A stretch of 64,000 bases of DNA from Reticulitermes lucifugus (GCA_026260175.1 JAKCWW010000012.1:96422-160421), one strand, 5' to 3'; shown: positions 10,914 through 22,945, counted from the first letter of the stretch. Made by a program: numbers and translations. Notes: generated by a model from the letters alone, not told the origin.

Positions 10914-11204
10914 CAGCGGTCGCCAACCATTCGGACCTCACGGACCACTAAACTCACAATTTTGAATCCCGCGGACCACTAACATGAATTTTTTAAAGAA
11001 GGTACAAACATCTATAAAATAATGATCATAAAAGTTCCATTTTATTAATATGAATATATATGATATATATGATATATAATATGAATATAATGAAACAGTA
11101 TAATAAACATAAAAATTGCAAATAATGTCCAAATTTCTCCACGGACCAACAAAATTTTCTCGCGGACCATCAGTGGTCCGCGGACCACCGGTTGGCGACC
11201 GCTG
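10914..11204. mobile_element. hAT-type MITE, complete, with 8-bp target duplication
   Basis: The 291-bp element is bounded by perfect inverted repeats: CAGCGGTCGCCAACC at 10914-10928 and GGTTGGCGACCGCTG at 11190-11204. The CAG...CTG ends and this sequence are typical of the hAT (Ac/Charlie-like) superfamily. Directly outside lie identical 8-bp duplications ATATAGAA (10906-10913 and 11205-11212), the hAT signature length. Subterminal GCGGACCAC repeats occur near both ends and the interior is AT-rich. There is no transposase frame, so it needs a transposase from elsewhere. The intact duplication suggests a fairly young insertion. Confidence 0.92.
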
Positions 11205-11469
11205 ATATAGAATAATCAAAAGACCCGTACAGAATGAATGGAAATTACAAAGCAAACTGCCTTCAAGTCAAATAGATCTTTCTTAAATACTTACTACCTT
11301 TGTGTGTCAACAGATAAACATATTTGGACTTACAGTCGTCGATTTTTCATAGTCTTAATTGTATACTGATTTACTAATAATTACTCGAACTTCGACGGAC
11401 ATAAAACGTGTGAATTTAACTTAAGCCATATTCCGTGCAATAGATTTATTATACACCTTTTAATCCAAA

Positions 11470-11785
11470 AAGTTGCACAATCAATAAAAAAGAATAATTT
11501 GTTATTTCTGTCCCTCCTACATGTTTCGACATCTAAAAGGTCATCATCAGGAACGTGTTTTTCAAAGCATAAAAATACAGTAAATTGTCACATTGTGCGT
11601 GTATAGAGTTAAAATACAATATGTTCAACTAGAACTAACTGTAATTTTAACCTACACACGCATATCTTTGACAGTATTTATTGTACTTTTGTGCCTTTGT
11701 GTATACCTACTTGTTAATGGCCATGTAGAAGTCAAAACATGTAGAAGGGACATAAATGTCAAATGATTATTTATTACTTATTATG
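11470..11785. repeat. Foldback element with Penelope-type signatures
   Basis: The two halves are reverse complements of each other around a centre near 11628, with arms of about 155 bp and roughly three quarters identity by eye. Outer landmarks are AATAATTTGTTATTTCTGTC (left) against GACATAAATGTCAAATGATT (right). Inner landmarks are CAAAGCATAAAAATACAG against the complement of CTGTATTTATTGTACTTTTG-like sequence. The left arm, read on the minus strand, carries CTGATGATGACC, then GTCGAAACATGTAGGAGG (11507-11550). The right arm has the matching GTCAAAACATGTAGAAGG near 11732-11750. Confidence 0.72.
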
Positions 11786-11789
11786 TGGT

Positions 11790-13255
11790 TTGTATATGAG
11801 TGTGAGTTTCTTGTTTACTGCTTTCGGTTATTACATCGAAGAATTTTTCGGTTTCTATGTAGTTCACATATATGTATATTTTGTAATAACATGTATAAAT
11901 ATATAGTCACGGAGTATACACAGCGTCAAATAAATTGCGAAAATTTTTATGGTTATTGCATATGAGAAACCTGATGGACGTCTTTTTGACTTCAAGTTTA
12001 TAACCTATAGCAGTCACTTAGAATAAAATTGCCATGTGATAAAACCATATTCGTCAACCGACACTGAGACTTCTGTCATCTTCATGAACAGTCACATCTC
12101 GCCTACCGTCTAGTGTCTGGTGGTGTACAGTTTCAAGTGTACGATTCTTAATTGTTGGTATAGGCATATAACTTATTGCTTTCTTTTCCTTTGATAATTT
12201 TTCTTCTCTCTCATATTAATTTCTTATCTTCCGTGTATATTGATCCCTCTTTAATTCACACAGTATCCTATATGAAACACCTCAAACGCCGGAATATATG
12301 CCCATTAAATAAGTCTTAGTATACCGCTAGGAACTCTCTCCCCTTAAGGATCTCAGTGTATGGAATACACCGTCACAAAATCTTTATTTCTCATATCAAC
12401 TATATTAGGGTCTCTGTTGTTCACATGGCTAACTTCCTTATTTTGTTCATAACATTATTTGTTTTATGTTTTGATTCATACGGTCACGTTCACACATAAT
12501 CCCCCTCTAGACACATCGTTGAATTATAAGTTGGTTCTAATAAGACTTTATAAACTACTGCAAACCGGACTAACTAAATGCGGATTATGGAACTACATTG
12601 AACACAAAATATTGTGGTCTTATTAATAGAAATATCATGAAGGGTGAAAAGCGAAACTGAAATTATTAATCCATGAATCTATAAGATACACAGGTTTCTA
12701 TAAATATTTGGAATGTAAGTTATATTAGTTGTTTTAAGAAAGAAATATCTGGAATTAGATTTAAAAAATATGAGATTCGGGGATAACGGTATAGGCAGGA
12801 CATAAAAATGAACCTCAAGATGGAATAGTCATAGAATCCTGTATCCGGAAAACATAAGTTAAGAGATTTAAGGGATGTAGGAGTACAAGAAAAGGAAATA
12901 TTAAAAAGGTTCTTAAAAGATTAAACCTAAGAACTGTAACTGGATCGTGTGGCTCTTTATTGGATCCATTGGCAGGCTATTGTGATTCCACTGATAAATA
13001 AAAAATTTCATAAAATACCGGGTAATATAGTGTCAAAACTGAAGAGCGATAGGCAACTTAAGGAGAATTCGACTCGCTGAATTTTGCTAGTAGCTGATCA
13101 GTTCACTGTTCGTCTGAGGAGTGTAGGCTTGTAGGCCAAATAGACCTACATTCAGGGTGTATTAATCTCTTTTATATTTCTTTTTAGAACTTCTTGTACA
13201 GGAGCAACCCATCACAATATCTCTACATCAGTAGGAACATGCAAGAAAAGAAAAG
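11790..13255. other. No recognisable feature
   Basis: AT-rich sequence. I found no protein similarity, tandem array or RNA gene. Confidence 0.45.
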
Positions 13256-13261
13256 AATTTC

Positions 13262-13335
13262 CCGAGTAGAATTCGAACACACGAACTCTGTTTTCAAACG
13301 GTAGAATTCTGTTATCGCCTTAGATAGCATAATCA
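13262..13335 (-). repeat. Possible tRNA-like SINE head remnant
   Basis: Read on the minus strand, ATGCTATCTAAGGCGATAAC resembles a tRNA A-box region. GTGTTCGAATTCTACTC, about 45 bases on, resembles a B-box. No body or tail is recognisable. Confidence 0.3.
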
Positions 13336-15240
13336 CTTGTAATGTCATATTTATTTGCTTATGAGCACAACAGAATACAGAATTTATGCAGGTTTTTATT
13401 TCTAAAAATTTATAGCTCTAATGCTGTGAACGACATATTTTACTGTGTAACAAAGATGAATTTTTCAGAACACGTTTCTTAAAAAGTGTCCGCTAAAGCG
13501 TATATCCTTTACTCAGATTACACTTTGGCGTTTCCTTTATTCCTTATTCAAATAATATTTTGACTTTTGTGATTGAGAATTGTTTTTTGATGTTTCACGG
13601 TTGAGGCTAAATTTCAATAATAGCCTTATTCGCCCAAATATGTTTAAAATGAAGACAGTCGAATTGCATATTTCTTGCATCAGACAGTCTTAATTTCAAG
13701 GTTTTATCTACATGCACATTAAATATACCTTCTCCATGCATAAAATGCACAGGCAGTGTAAACTCTGAGAAGGAAGCTCAATATTCTAATTTACACATAC
13801 ACAAACAACAAGAATAATTGTACACTTCCAGAAACAAATATTGAATTATTACTATTTGTCTCACATTCTAAATGCTTATGAAACGTAAGCATAACGTAAC
13901 AAACGTGAAGCTTTCTTTCCCTTTATCATGTCCCACAGCGATAAGTTTCACTGAGTTACGACCCGGATGTCTTCGAGGCGCAGGCACAAGATGCCTGTTG
14001 GCCTTCATGCAGTCTCCAACTTTCATACCCTATGTCAACTAATACTGGAATATGCCAACAAAATCAGTAGAATTTTCTAATATAAAATTCATGAGAATGC
14101 TTTCGATTCCAGACTTGCTTCATGTAGATAGTTAGACCTACAGAGAAACGTACAGACGGTTAGATATAAAGGGGCGAATCGACGCATCTTTGCTACATTT
14201 CATTGCAAATGCACCAAAAAATAAGTACGTAAGTTTGTACCTCTTTTATTCACAGCCGTGGCGTCTCATATACATAGAATAAGTTATTAATCTATGCAAT
14301 AAAACCTATAATGTTGCTAATAAAAAGAGAAAGATTTGGCACAGATCACTTCTCGCATATAACTTACATGGTCCCTCAAAAATTAAGAGCCGTAAAAAAC
14401 GGAAGAAAAGCTACGGCAGGAGAATTTTATATTTTAGAATTTACGTACAAAACGTAGGAGAATTCATCCGCATAATAATATCCATATTAAATATATTTTC
14501 CGAAACGTACTTACAAATATCACTTGGCATTATAATTTCAAAGCGTCTTGCACTTTTAATGGTCTTTAGGATCCCTTTTATTTACATCAGAATTTATATT
14601 GCAGTAGATTCTGGCGTTTTGAATTTGCTGTAAATCAAAGTGCTAAATTCAAAGAGAAGATGTAGGAAACTTAAAGAGAAAGACGTTTCTATTCTTTCCT
14701 TCTCTTAACTTTTAGATATTACGGGAAGGCAGATTAAATTTATGTTCAACTGCAAAGACTGAAACGTATAAATATGATGAACAGCCACGAGCATATGCGG
14801 TTTGGAGTGCAGGACACATACACTCTTGAGACCACGAAGTTCCTCCGCATTTTTAACGTTTATCCTAGATAAGTAAAATAGAGCAGCAAAGTTGCATTCA
14901 GAAAGTTTCTATTACTTTTCTCACGAACAATTGTAAGTACGTACATAAGCTGAATTGTAAAATGATAGGCAATATAAGTGTAAAGGTGACCCTTTGCGTA
15001 ATTAAGAATTGCGCCATTAACACGTTGGGGAATTGGATGTTTATCTGAAGGCATTCTTGACTTCGGCATTAAAAGACGTCTCACCTCAGGGAAAAGAACA
15101 CTCGGTACTCAATAGACTGGAAGCCGGATAGGCCTCAGTTTCGGTCTGGCTGCTTCGTAGGAAACACCAATCTTTGTCCCTGCCTTCAGTCTAGCTCCAT
15201 TATATTCCTCGGTCCTAAAGCCTATAACTAAAGAGGCTAA
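13336..15240. other. No recognisable feature
   Basis: AT-rich sequence with a 74-codon open frame at 14860-15084 (minus) that matches nothing I know. Confidence 0.45.
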
Positions 15241-15245
15241 TCAAA

Positions 15246-15285
15246 ATTATTATTATTATTTTTAGCAGTAGTAGTAGTAGTACTA
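15246..15285. repeat. (ATT)n and (AGT)n microsatellite, left part
   Basis: A run of ATT triplets (15246-15262) is followed by CAGTAGTAGTAGTAGTACTAG. The AGT run resumes on the far side of the SINE at 15555, so the SINE appears to split one microsatellite. Confidence 0.7.
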
Positions 15286-15555
15286 GCAAAGACGTAAAGG
15301 CTGTCCCGTTACATGCGAAGAAGGCACAAAGCGGTTATACAGGTATAGCTGTACCCATACTCGCTCTCGGCGCTAGAAGGGGGTGGGTGATGAAGGCCAT
15401 GCTCCAGCCGCTACCTCCGGGAAGGAGATCTGCTACCCACTGTACACGAGGCTGGGTGGGCCTCGGGGCTGCTCTGGATGTGGCCAGAAAATCTCGCCCT
15501 TATCAGGGTTCGAACTCAGGACCGTCCAGCCCCCAGAGAGTCGCTATACCGACTT
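15286..15555 (-). repeat. SINE family 2 (shared-core type), full length, inserted in an AGT repeat
   Basis: The head is at the right: GGGTTCGAACTCAGGACC (15508-15525) read in reverse gives a tRNA B-box, with an A-box-like GTATAGCGACTC beyond it. The core CGAGGCTGGGTGGGCCTCGG (15448-15467) and the far part CGTTACATGCGAAGAAGGCAC (near 15309-15329) align with the reverse complement of 16100-16365. It has (AGT)n on both sides. The open frame across it encodes Ser or Leu runs from the microsatellite and is not a gene. Confidence 0.78.
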
Positions 15556-15567
15556 GTATTAGTAGTA

Positions 15568-15605
<38 letters not shown>

Positions 15606-15606
15606 T
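15556..15606. repeat. (AGT)n microsatellite, right part
   Basis: About 50 bp of AGT triplets with a GGTGGT interruption, continuing the run left of the SINE. Confidence 0.8.
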
Positions 15607-16089
15607 CACCATCTTTCCTTCTGGGTCTATCTCTGTCACCTGGAATGACCATCCACAACGAGAGTCTAATAAACTGTAAAACCGTAATTGGACCGTTCCT
15701 CATACACTAGAAAATCAGACTCGACCAAGCTGAAATGACGATGTGTTGGCAGGATCTAACAAACTGTAGTAGCTAATCATGCTTTGGCGGGTTCTAATAA
15801 AATGCAATTACGGGTGTTTGGCGGATTATAAAGACTGGAATCATGTTTTGGACGTTAAAGTAACAAGAACAACCATAATTCAATATATTCTAATAAACCG
15901 AAATAACCATACTTTCACACTTCACTGCAGACCATTGCTCTACGATAAGTGTATATCGCGATCACGAAAGTACAACACTTACACAAACTAGCAATCTATT
16001 GTCAAAATCCCGACAAATGTCGACCGAATGCAACCATCATAAGGAGACTGCCTTTCAAAAACAGAGAGCCACATAATATTGTAACTACA

Positions 16090-16375
16090 TTTAATTATTT
16101 GGCGGCCATGATAGCATTGTCGGTATAGTGATTCGCTAAGAGCTGGATGGTCCGCGGTTTAAAACCCAGAGGGGGCGAAATTTTCCGAAACCTGAGGCCC
16201 ACCTAGCGAATTGTACAATGGCACCGTTCTTTTTCCCGACGGAAAAGCGGCCGGACCATGGCGCTGACCACCTGTCACTTCTAGTGCCGGGTTTGAGTAT
16301 GTGTAGAGCTATACCTCCACCTACTTTCAGTGCCTGCTTGGCATGTAATGAGACAGCCCTTCCTTTTTAATTACT
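16090..16375 (+). repeat. SINE family 2 (shared-core type), with likely target duplication
   Basis: The plus-strand head has A-box-like GTCGGTATAGTGATTCGC (16119-16136) and B-box-like GCGGTTTAAAACCC (near 16153-16168). The core reads CCTGAGGCCCACCTAGCG (16191-16208), and the distal part contains ATGTGTAGAGCTATACCTCC and GGCATGTAATGAGACAGCCC. Direct repeats TTTAATTATT (16090-16099) and TTTAATTACT (16366-16375) probably mark the target site, with one mismatch. It lies in inverted orientation about 550 bp from the copy at 15286-15555. Confidence 0.78.
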
Positions 16376-16774
16376 TAAGTGCAAATGTATTCAATGACTG
16401 ACAAACATATGTTTATTCAGTCCCACTAGGTAGATAAGACATGATCTGTAACTCATAATATAACAAGCGAATGCCCTGTATGAAAAGCAGCAGCAACGTG
16501 TAGGGTCCCTATACAGTCGTAAAAGAGTGTTTTTTTTCAGGCATTTAGAATATGGTTTACATTGTTACCACTCTTCATTCAGTTGTCAGTGTTCCACACC
16601 TCTAAGGCTAAGAAAGTCTTTTCGACTTAACTTTCCTGGACTTGTTATAAATGACTCTTTTGTGGTACTTATACTTTTTTAATTTATATTTATTCATAGA
16701 TGAGATCAACAGAATTTTCTTGCCTTCAGAAACTAAAGGGCTATTTGTTTGTGTTATAAAACCTCTTACAAGTT

Positions 16775-17320
16775 CTTGTTAGTAATTAACAAGACATTTA
16801 ATGTAGGTATAACGTAACACTGAGGCGCGTTCTTGTAACCATTTTTGCCGTGTAAAAGCAATAAGTATTACATATTCTGGGTGTGTGAATGTAGGCTTGG
16901 TTATCCAGCATGTAAAGAGCATGGCTCATATTTTCATCTGTGGCCTGTCTGGCCCTACCATGTTTTTCCACATTATCTCATAAAGGACAGGATTTTCGGG
17001 AAAACCCTTTGAAGAAAAAATGTTTGTTTTCATTTTCTCTACGAATTGTGTCTAAAATTATTCTCATTTTAAAAGGAAATTAGCGAGATATTATCATAAT
17101 GTACGTAGGTCCTCATTAAAGTCCCCGTTATCCTTGTCAGAGTTTAATGAAACTTGAATTCTGTCGACAGATTTATCTAAAAATACTGAAATATTAAATT
17201 TCATGAAAATCCGTCCAGTGGGAGTCGAGTTATACCCTACGGACAGATAGACAGACCCACGGACAGAGAGATATGATGATGCTAATAGTCGCTTTTCGCA
17301 ATTTTGCCAACACGCTTAAA
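16775..17320 (+). repeat. Unnamed ~550 bp interspersed repeat, copy B
   Basis: Same order of landmarks as copy A at 1915-2445, including TGTGGCCTGTC, GATTTTCGGG, GCGAGATATTATCATAA, TTTAATGAAACTTGAATTC and TTTCATGAAAATCCGTCCAG. The GACAGATAGACAGACC stretch and GATGCTAATAGTCGC follow at its end. Divergence between copies is visible but alignment is unambiguous. It has no coding capacity. Confidence 0.75.
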
Positions 17321-17324
17321 ATCC

Positions 17325-20300
17325 CTTGTTCAAAGAGAGTAATGCGTGGAATCAGGTTACTGTGTATTTTAATTTGCAGCAAGGAGACTGCAGGACTTAA
17401 ATATAAGTCTGTTATTACATGCCACTTTTATTCCCTTAATTCGTTTAAAGTCCACAGTCTTTAAGCCCTAAATATATACTTCGGTTTTTTTATGTATTCA
17501 CTTTTTCAAGGCAGGTATTTAACGAACATTACAAGAATCAGAAATGCAAGTGTTATACCTCATACGACAGTTCCTCCGTGACAACAGTCACTAGTACAAT
17601 AATAGTAGTTATGGAGTTTGCTCAACGAAGTCATTGGTTAACGTCTCTTTGTCTCCGTGCTACGTAATTCGAGTTCTGATTAACCCACATTGCATGTAAC
17701 AACGGCATTCGGTCACAAAATAAGGCCTTATGCCTTAAAATTTCTTAACTAGAATCTACATTGGTCGTGATGTTGTTAGGAAATTCCCTCGCCAAGTGAT
17801 TATCGTCTGTTTTTCAGCGCTGAAGCAAGATATTGGTGGCCACAAATTTAAAGCTGATTGTAAGGTGGAGACAGATGTGACACAGAGGCTGATAACACAG
17901 GACAAGGACTTCCGTCAACAGAGAAAAAAAAGCTCTTTCCACGATATGACAAACACCTCAATTTGTCGGGGAGTGTATGGAAAGCAGTGGGACAGCATTA
18001 CAATTAAATTTGAGCTATTCTTTTTAGAGCTGAAAATAAAGTTTCTAAAATATGAGCACTGTAATAGTGTTTCCTGACAGAAGCTCATAGATGATCATTA
18101 TACGTACACAACACACACCTTTATATACCTTCTCTAATAGTAAATTTTCCGGTTCTGGTGTTTTCTTTGGCTTAAATAAATTATGTAATAAATCTGCAAA
18201 AGTTATGTGAATGGTAAATGTCACTTTGCCTTCAGCTTCCGCTGGAAGGTACGTGACATCCTCTTTTATAATGAATTATGAAAACAGGTCCAAGAAGGGA
18301 ACAATGACGTTGCAACAGGTTACCTTAGTACGTAGACCTAAAGTTTGGCTCGGAACACAGCAGTAAATTAAATCAGTTATGTAAGAGCATTACAGAACCA
18401 CGAACAAGAACAGAATGTTTTATAAACCTTATACTACCTCAAAAAGGATGGCTACGATTTTTTTCTCTTATATCTTACACATATTTTCGAAATACGTACC
18501 ATTCGGAAAGATAGTGCTTGGTTACTTGCTTGGATTTTCGCTAATATTTTTTTTTTTCTGTAGGTGTGCCATTCCTTTAGTCTCTCAGTTTCCTTTGTTG
18601 GTTAACTGGTTCATTCTTTCATTATGTTGTTTCATTTATTTACTATATATTTGTTTACTTTTAAGGGAAATTTATTTGTTCATTGTCTTGTTTTCTGGCC
18701 TGTCGCATCGTTTGTTGACTTTTAGTGGTTGGTGATTTCCAGACTGTAAGTTGACTTAGATTTTCATTTGATTGCTTATTCCCTGGAGCTGACAGCCAGT
18801 AAAGAGTTTCTCTCTCTCCGACTTCGTAGTCCATTATACACTTCATTTGATACTTCATCGCGAAAGAATCTCACAGCCTATGTGGGAAAGAAAGACATGT
18901 GAGGATTGCGACATAAAACGTCTCTCATGTTTAAGAGCGTCAAGATTCCAGGAGCATTTTGAACCTCAACATTATCAACAAAGTCTAAGTAGCCTACAGA
19001 GAGCACATCCAGTGAGAAAGTGATTACACCTATTGAAGTAAATCTCATTTGCCTAGCGTCTAATAAAGTTATCACGTACTTTGATTTATCAGACTTGGTT
19101 AGAAAAACTTCGCATCGTAGCCAATTGGAAAATCGATTAAATTAATTAAAGAAGTAATGACACTATTTTCTCTGGTGCAGATTCCTACTTGGCATAGATT
19201 TACGTTTTGAAGTAGATATTTTATTAAAGAATAGATTAATATATCTTACAGTTGATTTTAAGTTTTCACTAAGCCTTAATTGTATTGATTCTCTTTGTGA
19301 ATTTTGGCACCGAGTGGAATTGGGCTTTTTTTGGGGGGCGCTTTGTAGGAACAGGCTGTCTCCATTATCAAGGTCGAAGTATGTTGTCGGGTATGCAAGT
19401 GACTGTACAACTGACAGTCAGTCATTAGTCCTTTTCTACTACAAGACTCTCCTGAAGCTCGTGGGAAGGTATGTAGAAAGTTAACGCCATTACATTGTCA
19501 TCAGCCTTGGGACGTACTGTCTGATGAACAGACGGATCTGTCCTTTGTTATAAGTAGACAACTGGCCGGGGCACTCGCGACGGTACTTCCAGATCTTACA
19601 AGAAGGATCCAGAATCCTGCGTTCTGCCATAAGTATGGATTGTTTTATTTTTGAAAATATTTATATCAAAGAACATATTAGCAGTATTTACAGTATAAAA
19701 AAATCACAAAATTGTTCCCATGATCAATTTAGCTAATTATAAGTAAGTGAAACAAAGGTTAAAGATAGGGAAATATAAATAACATTATTAAAAAAAGACT
19801 AAACAACTATGCCTGATGGTGAGCTAGTTACAGCAGGATATGTTTGGTCGTTTATGTTTGTAAGTTTTATAGAAATAGTTCAGGTCGTCTAGAGTGTGAT
19901 TTTCGATTTTTTGGACCAGGGGGTTAGGATGGGATGGACAGTTAGCAAAACATTTGGCCGTAAGGTAAGGAATTCTGACCGAAAGATCCCACAAGAATTT
20001 AATCATTCTTTACAGACTTGCACCCTGACCCACGGGACCGCAGCCCCGCGCGGTCTGTGGCGGTTTTATCTACGTCACTGGCCTTAGTCTATGTCATCAA
20101 TACATGTCTTCACATCACGTAAAGCTAAATTTACGTATACAAGCATACATATTAAAGTTAGGGCACTTAAATTATATACAGCTTTATTAATGTATAAAAT
20201 AGGTATATGGCATCTGCCACTCCAGGCTTGTTACGGCACATTGCCTTTCATCTCACTAATTTACGTTCTTGTGTAATTGTGGATAGACACGTGGAATTTC

Positions 20301-20540
20301 GTACGCTTCACGGCCTCCAAATTTTAAGCCTCTTTTGTTTCATGTGGTGGGCTTTGTCTTTCATTTGAAGCCTACGTTTTTATTTCAGTGATTTAGTACA
20401 TTTACTGGTTTAAGGCAAGAACATTATTTTGTCTACAACCAAATGTACTGAAAATCTGAAAGTAGAATAATGTGATTGAAGGAATGTGTAAGGCAAAGCA
20501 ATGACTTCGTAAATTGCACTTGAAGCAATCATTTTTATTG
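17325..20540. other. No recognisable feature
   Basis: About 3.2 kb without a supportable gene or repeat. The 106-codon frame at 18415-18735 is a hydrophobic T-rich composition effect. A short GC-richer patch at 20030-20060 is unexplained. Confidence 0.45.
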
Positions 20541-20544
20541 CTAT

Positions 20545-21585
20545 TAACGTCAAAGTATTTCTGCAAGTTTGAGGAAGTTAGTTAACATGTGTAGGTAATA
20601 GTCTCTTGTCGTCTCTAAGGGTGTGTTTTCTATGTCTTTGAGCATAACTTGAAACATAGCCTCCAACCTCCGATTTTTTGTTTTTGTCGCACAGGCCATG
20701 CGATATAAACTAGTATCCGAAACAACAGTTACAACTTTTGGTTTTCTAAAATAGACGAAATTTAAAGCCCGAAAGCCCATGAAGAGCACTTGGTGTATCT
20801 GATTCATCCCTCTTCAAGAGGGATTTTGCATTAGACAATATTGCTTGAGGTGTAACCTCACTGTTTCCAATTTTCGTTTCCCACCGCTCAACTGCCATTC
20901 TCTGGGTCATCCTCTTGATGCTTTAGTGACCCAGTTAACTGCCGCTTTACGTGCTTGATGCCCGCTTTTATGGCACAATTTTCTTACCCTCTCTTTGTGC
21001 TTTACCAAGTAATCTAGGCCAGGCAGGTTTTTATTTAATTCCGGAAGTGTGACTCTACTTGTCACCGGTCTATATGAGGAGGATATAGGGGCCACTTTAT
21101 CTTCTTCCCTCGAGTTAATTTGGATTCGGCATAAAAGTAGGTCAGAGACAAGGCCTTGAAACCGTTCCCAGTCACTGAATTTTTCCACACGGTTTTGGAT
21201 AAAACTAAATGTAACACGATCCAGGATGTGGAAAATAATTGGCGGATGACGTGAGTCCTGAATGTCGGAGAAAATGATGTTTGACAGCACGACGTTTCGA
21301 TGAAGCACTATATCAAACACGTCAGTATTCCTCGCAGGGGAACATTGAGCGCTATATTGTGGCGCAGGGATTTCAAACTCATTAGCATGAAACAAATCCA
21401 ACAGCTTCTAGTCTGACAGGTTTGAAACTGCACTATTCCAAAATTGGTGCCTAGTATTCAGATTACCTGCCACAAAGGACTTAGGTCCGACGCTTAAGAG
21501 CTCAATGATAATGTCAGATAGCACACCTTGTATATAGGACCGAACTTCTGAAATTAATGTATGTGGTCCTATTGGAACAGAGAAT
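20545..21585 (-). pseudogene. Jockey-clade LINE ORF2 fragment (endonuclease end into start of RT region)
   Basis: In minus-strand order the translation reads SELLSVGPKSFVAGNLN, FWNSAVSNLSD and LLDLFHANEFEIPAPQY, then DVFDIVLHRNV and SDIQDSRHPPIIFHILDRV. Next come KFSDWERFQGLVSDLL, LNKNLPGLDYLVKHKERVRK, AVNWVTKAS, AVERWETKIGNSEVTPQAI and finally CATKTKNRRLEAMF. This is the C-terminal half of an endonuclease domain followed by the linker before the RT fingers of jockey-type elements. The family's GDLN is GNLN here and SDH is degraded. The 164-codon segment at 20907-21401 is the longest uninterrupted piece. Stops and a frame change lie on both sides of it. Both the start and the RT catalytic part are missing. 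Confidence 0.87.
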
Positions 21586-21589
21586 CTCG

Positions 21590-22375
21590 AAAGAAAAACA
21601 ACACACAGAAACCGAAATTAATAGGAGATCGAACTTTTTAAGAACTGCGCAGGAATTTAAATACTTAGTCTCTACTTCAATGTAATCAGCCACGTCTCCA
21701 GTCATGGAAATATAATAAATTTCTTTAATATTTGTAAATAAGGGAATAGAATATTATGCAGTTTAAAGAAACCACTACACTCGCTGGCCATCTAATACGA
21801 ATAAAGTACAAGCGACTGGTTCCGTGTGTAGATACATAATGATAAAAAATTAGACGGAGCATTATAATAGAAAATAACCGGTGAAACTGCCAGTTATTAT
21901 CCAGTGTTTCTTCAAAATAAGCAGCGCCTTTCTCCATTTTAACAAATGCTGCTACTTTTTTCTTGAGTCACTGAACTAATTTTGTAGCGACTTATAATAT
22001 GAACATTCAGTTATCCTAACCTTATATTATTTTCATAAAAACATGAGGATGGGATTCACATACATCATACTATTCCAAAATGATAACTATCAAAATTCAT
22101 GGAATTTCTTAAAAAATGCAGTGATATTTAGAGATCACTTGGAAGACTTAGATGTAGGTGCGACGGTAATAATGTCCTTAAAGTTATACGATCTGAGGGC
22201 TTGGTCTGGTTTGGTCTGGCTGAGTGGAGTCCAGTGGCGCCTTCTTTGAACAAAGCAATTAGCTTGCAGCTTCGATGAAAGAAGGAGACCTTATCTACAT
22301 GAATGCTTTTTATTTTCGTAAGGAGGACATGTTGTATAGGGAAGAGGACTCTGCGTTATTGGGATACTTATTTTC
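21590..22375. other. No recognisable feature
   Basis: AT-rich spacer between the LINE fragment and repeat copy C. Nothing supportable. Confidence 0.4.
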
Positions 22376-22379
22376 GTTT

Positions 22380-22945
22380 TAACGGGCTTTCACAAAACTG
22401 CGAAAAACGACTATTATCTTCATCATGTTTGTCTGCCCGTCCGTCTGTCCGTCTGTCCCTCTCTCCTTCTGCATGGAACAACTCGGCTCCACTGAACGGA
22501 TTTTCATGAAACTTAATATTTGAGTATTTTTCAAAAATTTGCCCAAACAATTAAAGTCTTATTAACATCTGATAAGATTGACGAGTACTTTACATGAAGA
22601 TCTATGTACATTTATGACAATATCTCGCCCAGTTCTTCTTAGAATGAGAAATATTTCGGACAAAATTTGTAGATAAAATCAAAACACAAATTTTATGTTA
22701 AATAACCTTTCCCGAAAATCTTGCCGTTTATGAGGTAATGTGAAAAAATATGGTACACACAGACAGGCCACACAAGGCAATATAATGCGGCCTAGAAAAG
22801 ATGTTATTTGCATGCCAGATAACTGGGACAAGAATACGGACACACATGCACAACATTTCATATTTATTGTTAGGTAATTGATTAATTCCGTCTGGTCTCC
22901 TAAAATGCTTTACAGCAACGCTTACGATTTGTTTATCCAAGTTAT
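22380..22945 (-). repeat. Unnamed ~550 bp interspersed repeat, copy C
   Basis: The reverse complement matches copies A and B: TGTGTGGCCTGTCTG, CATTACCTCATAAACGGCAA, GATTTTCGGGAAA, GGGCGAGATATTGTCATAA, TTTCATGAAAATCCGTTCAG and GGAGCCGAGTTGTTCCATG, then the GACAGACGGACAGACGGACG stretch and GATAATAGTCGTTTTTCGC. The match is strong from 22380 to about 22800 and weaker beyond. The microsatellite-like GACG/GACA run is longest in this copy. Confidence 0.75.

Noticed and set aside
15387-15710. 107-codon frame with a run of Ser, and a Leu-run frame opposite
   Set aside because: Translation of the AGT microsatellite and a SINE, not a gene.
18415-18735. 106-codon hydrophobic frame that could suggest a membrane protein
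   Set aside because: T-rich DNA gives Phe/Leu-rich frames; no family match and no supporting context.
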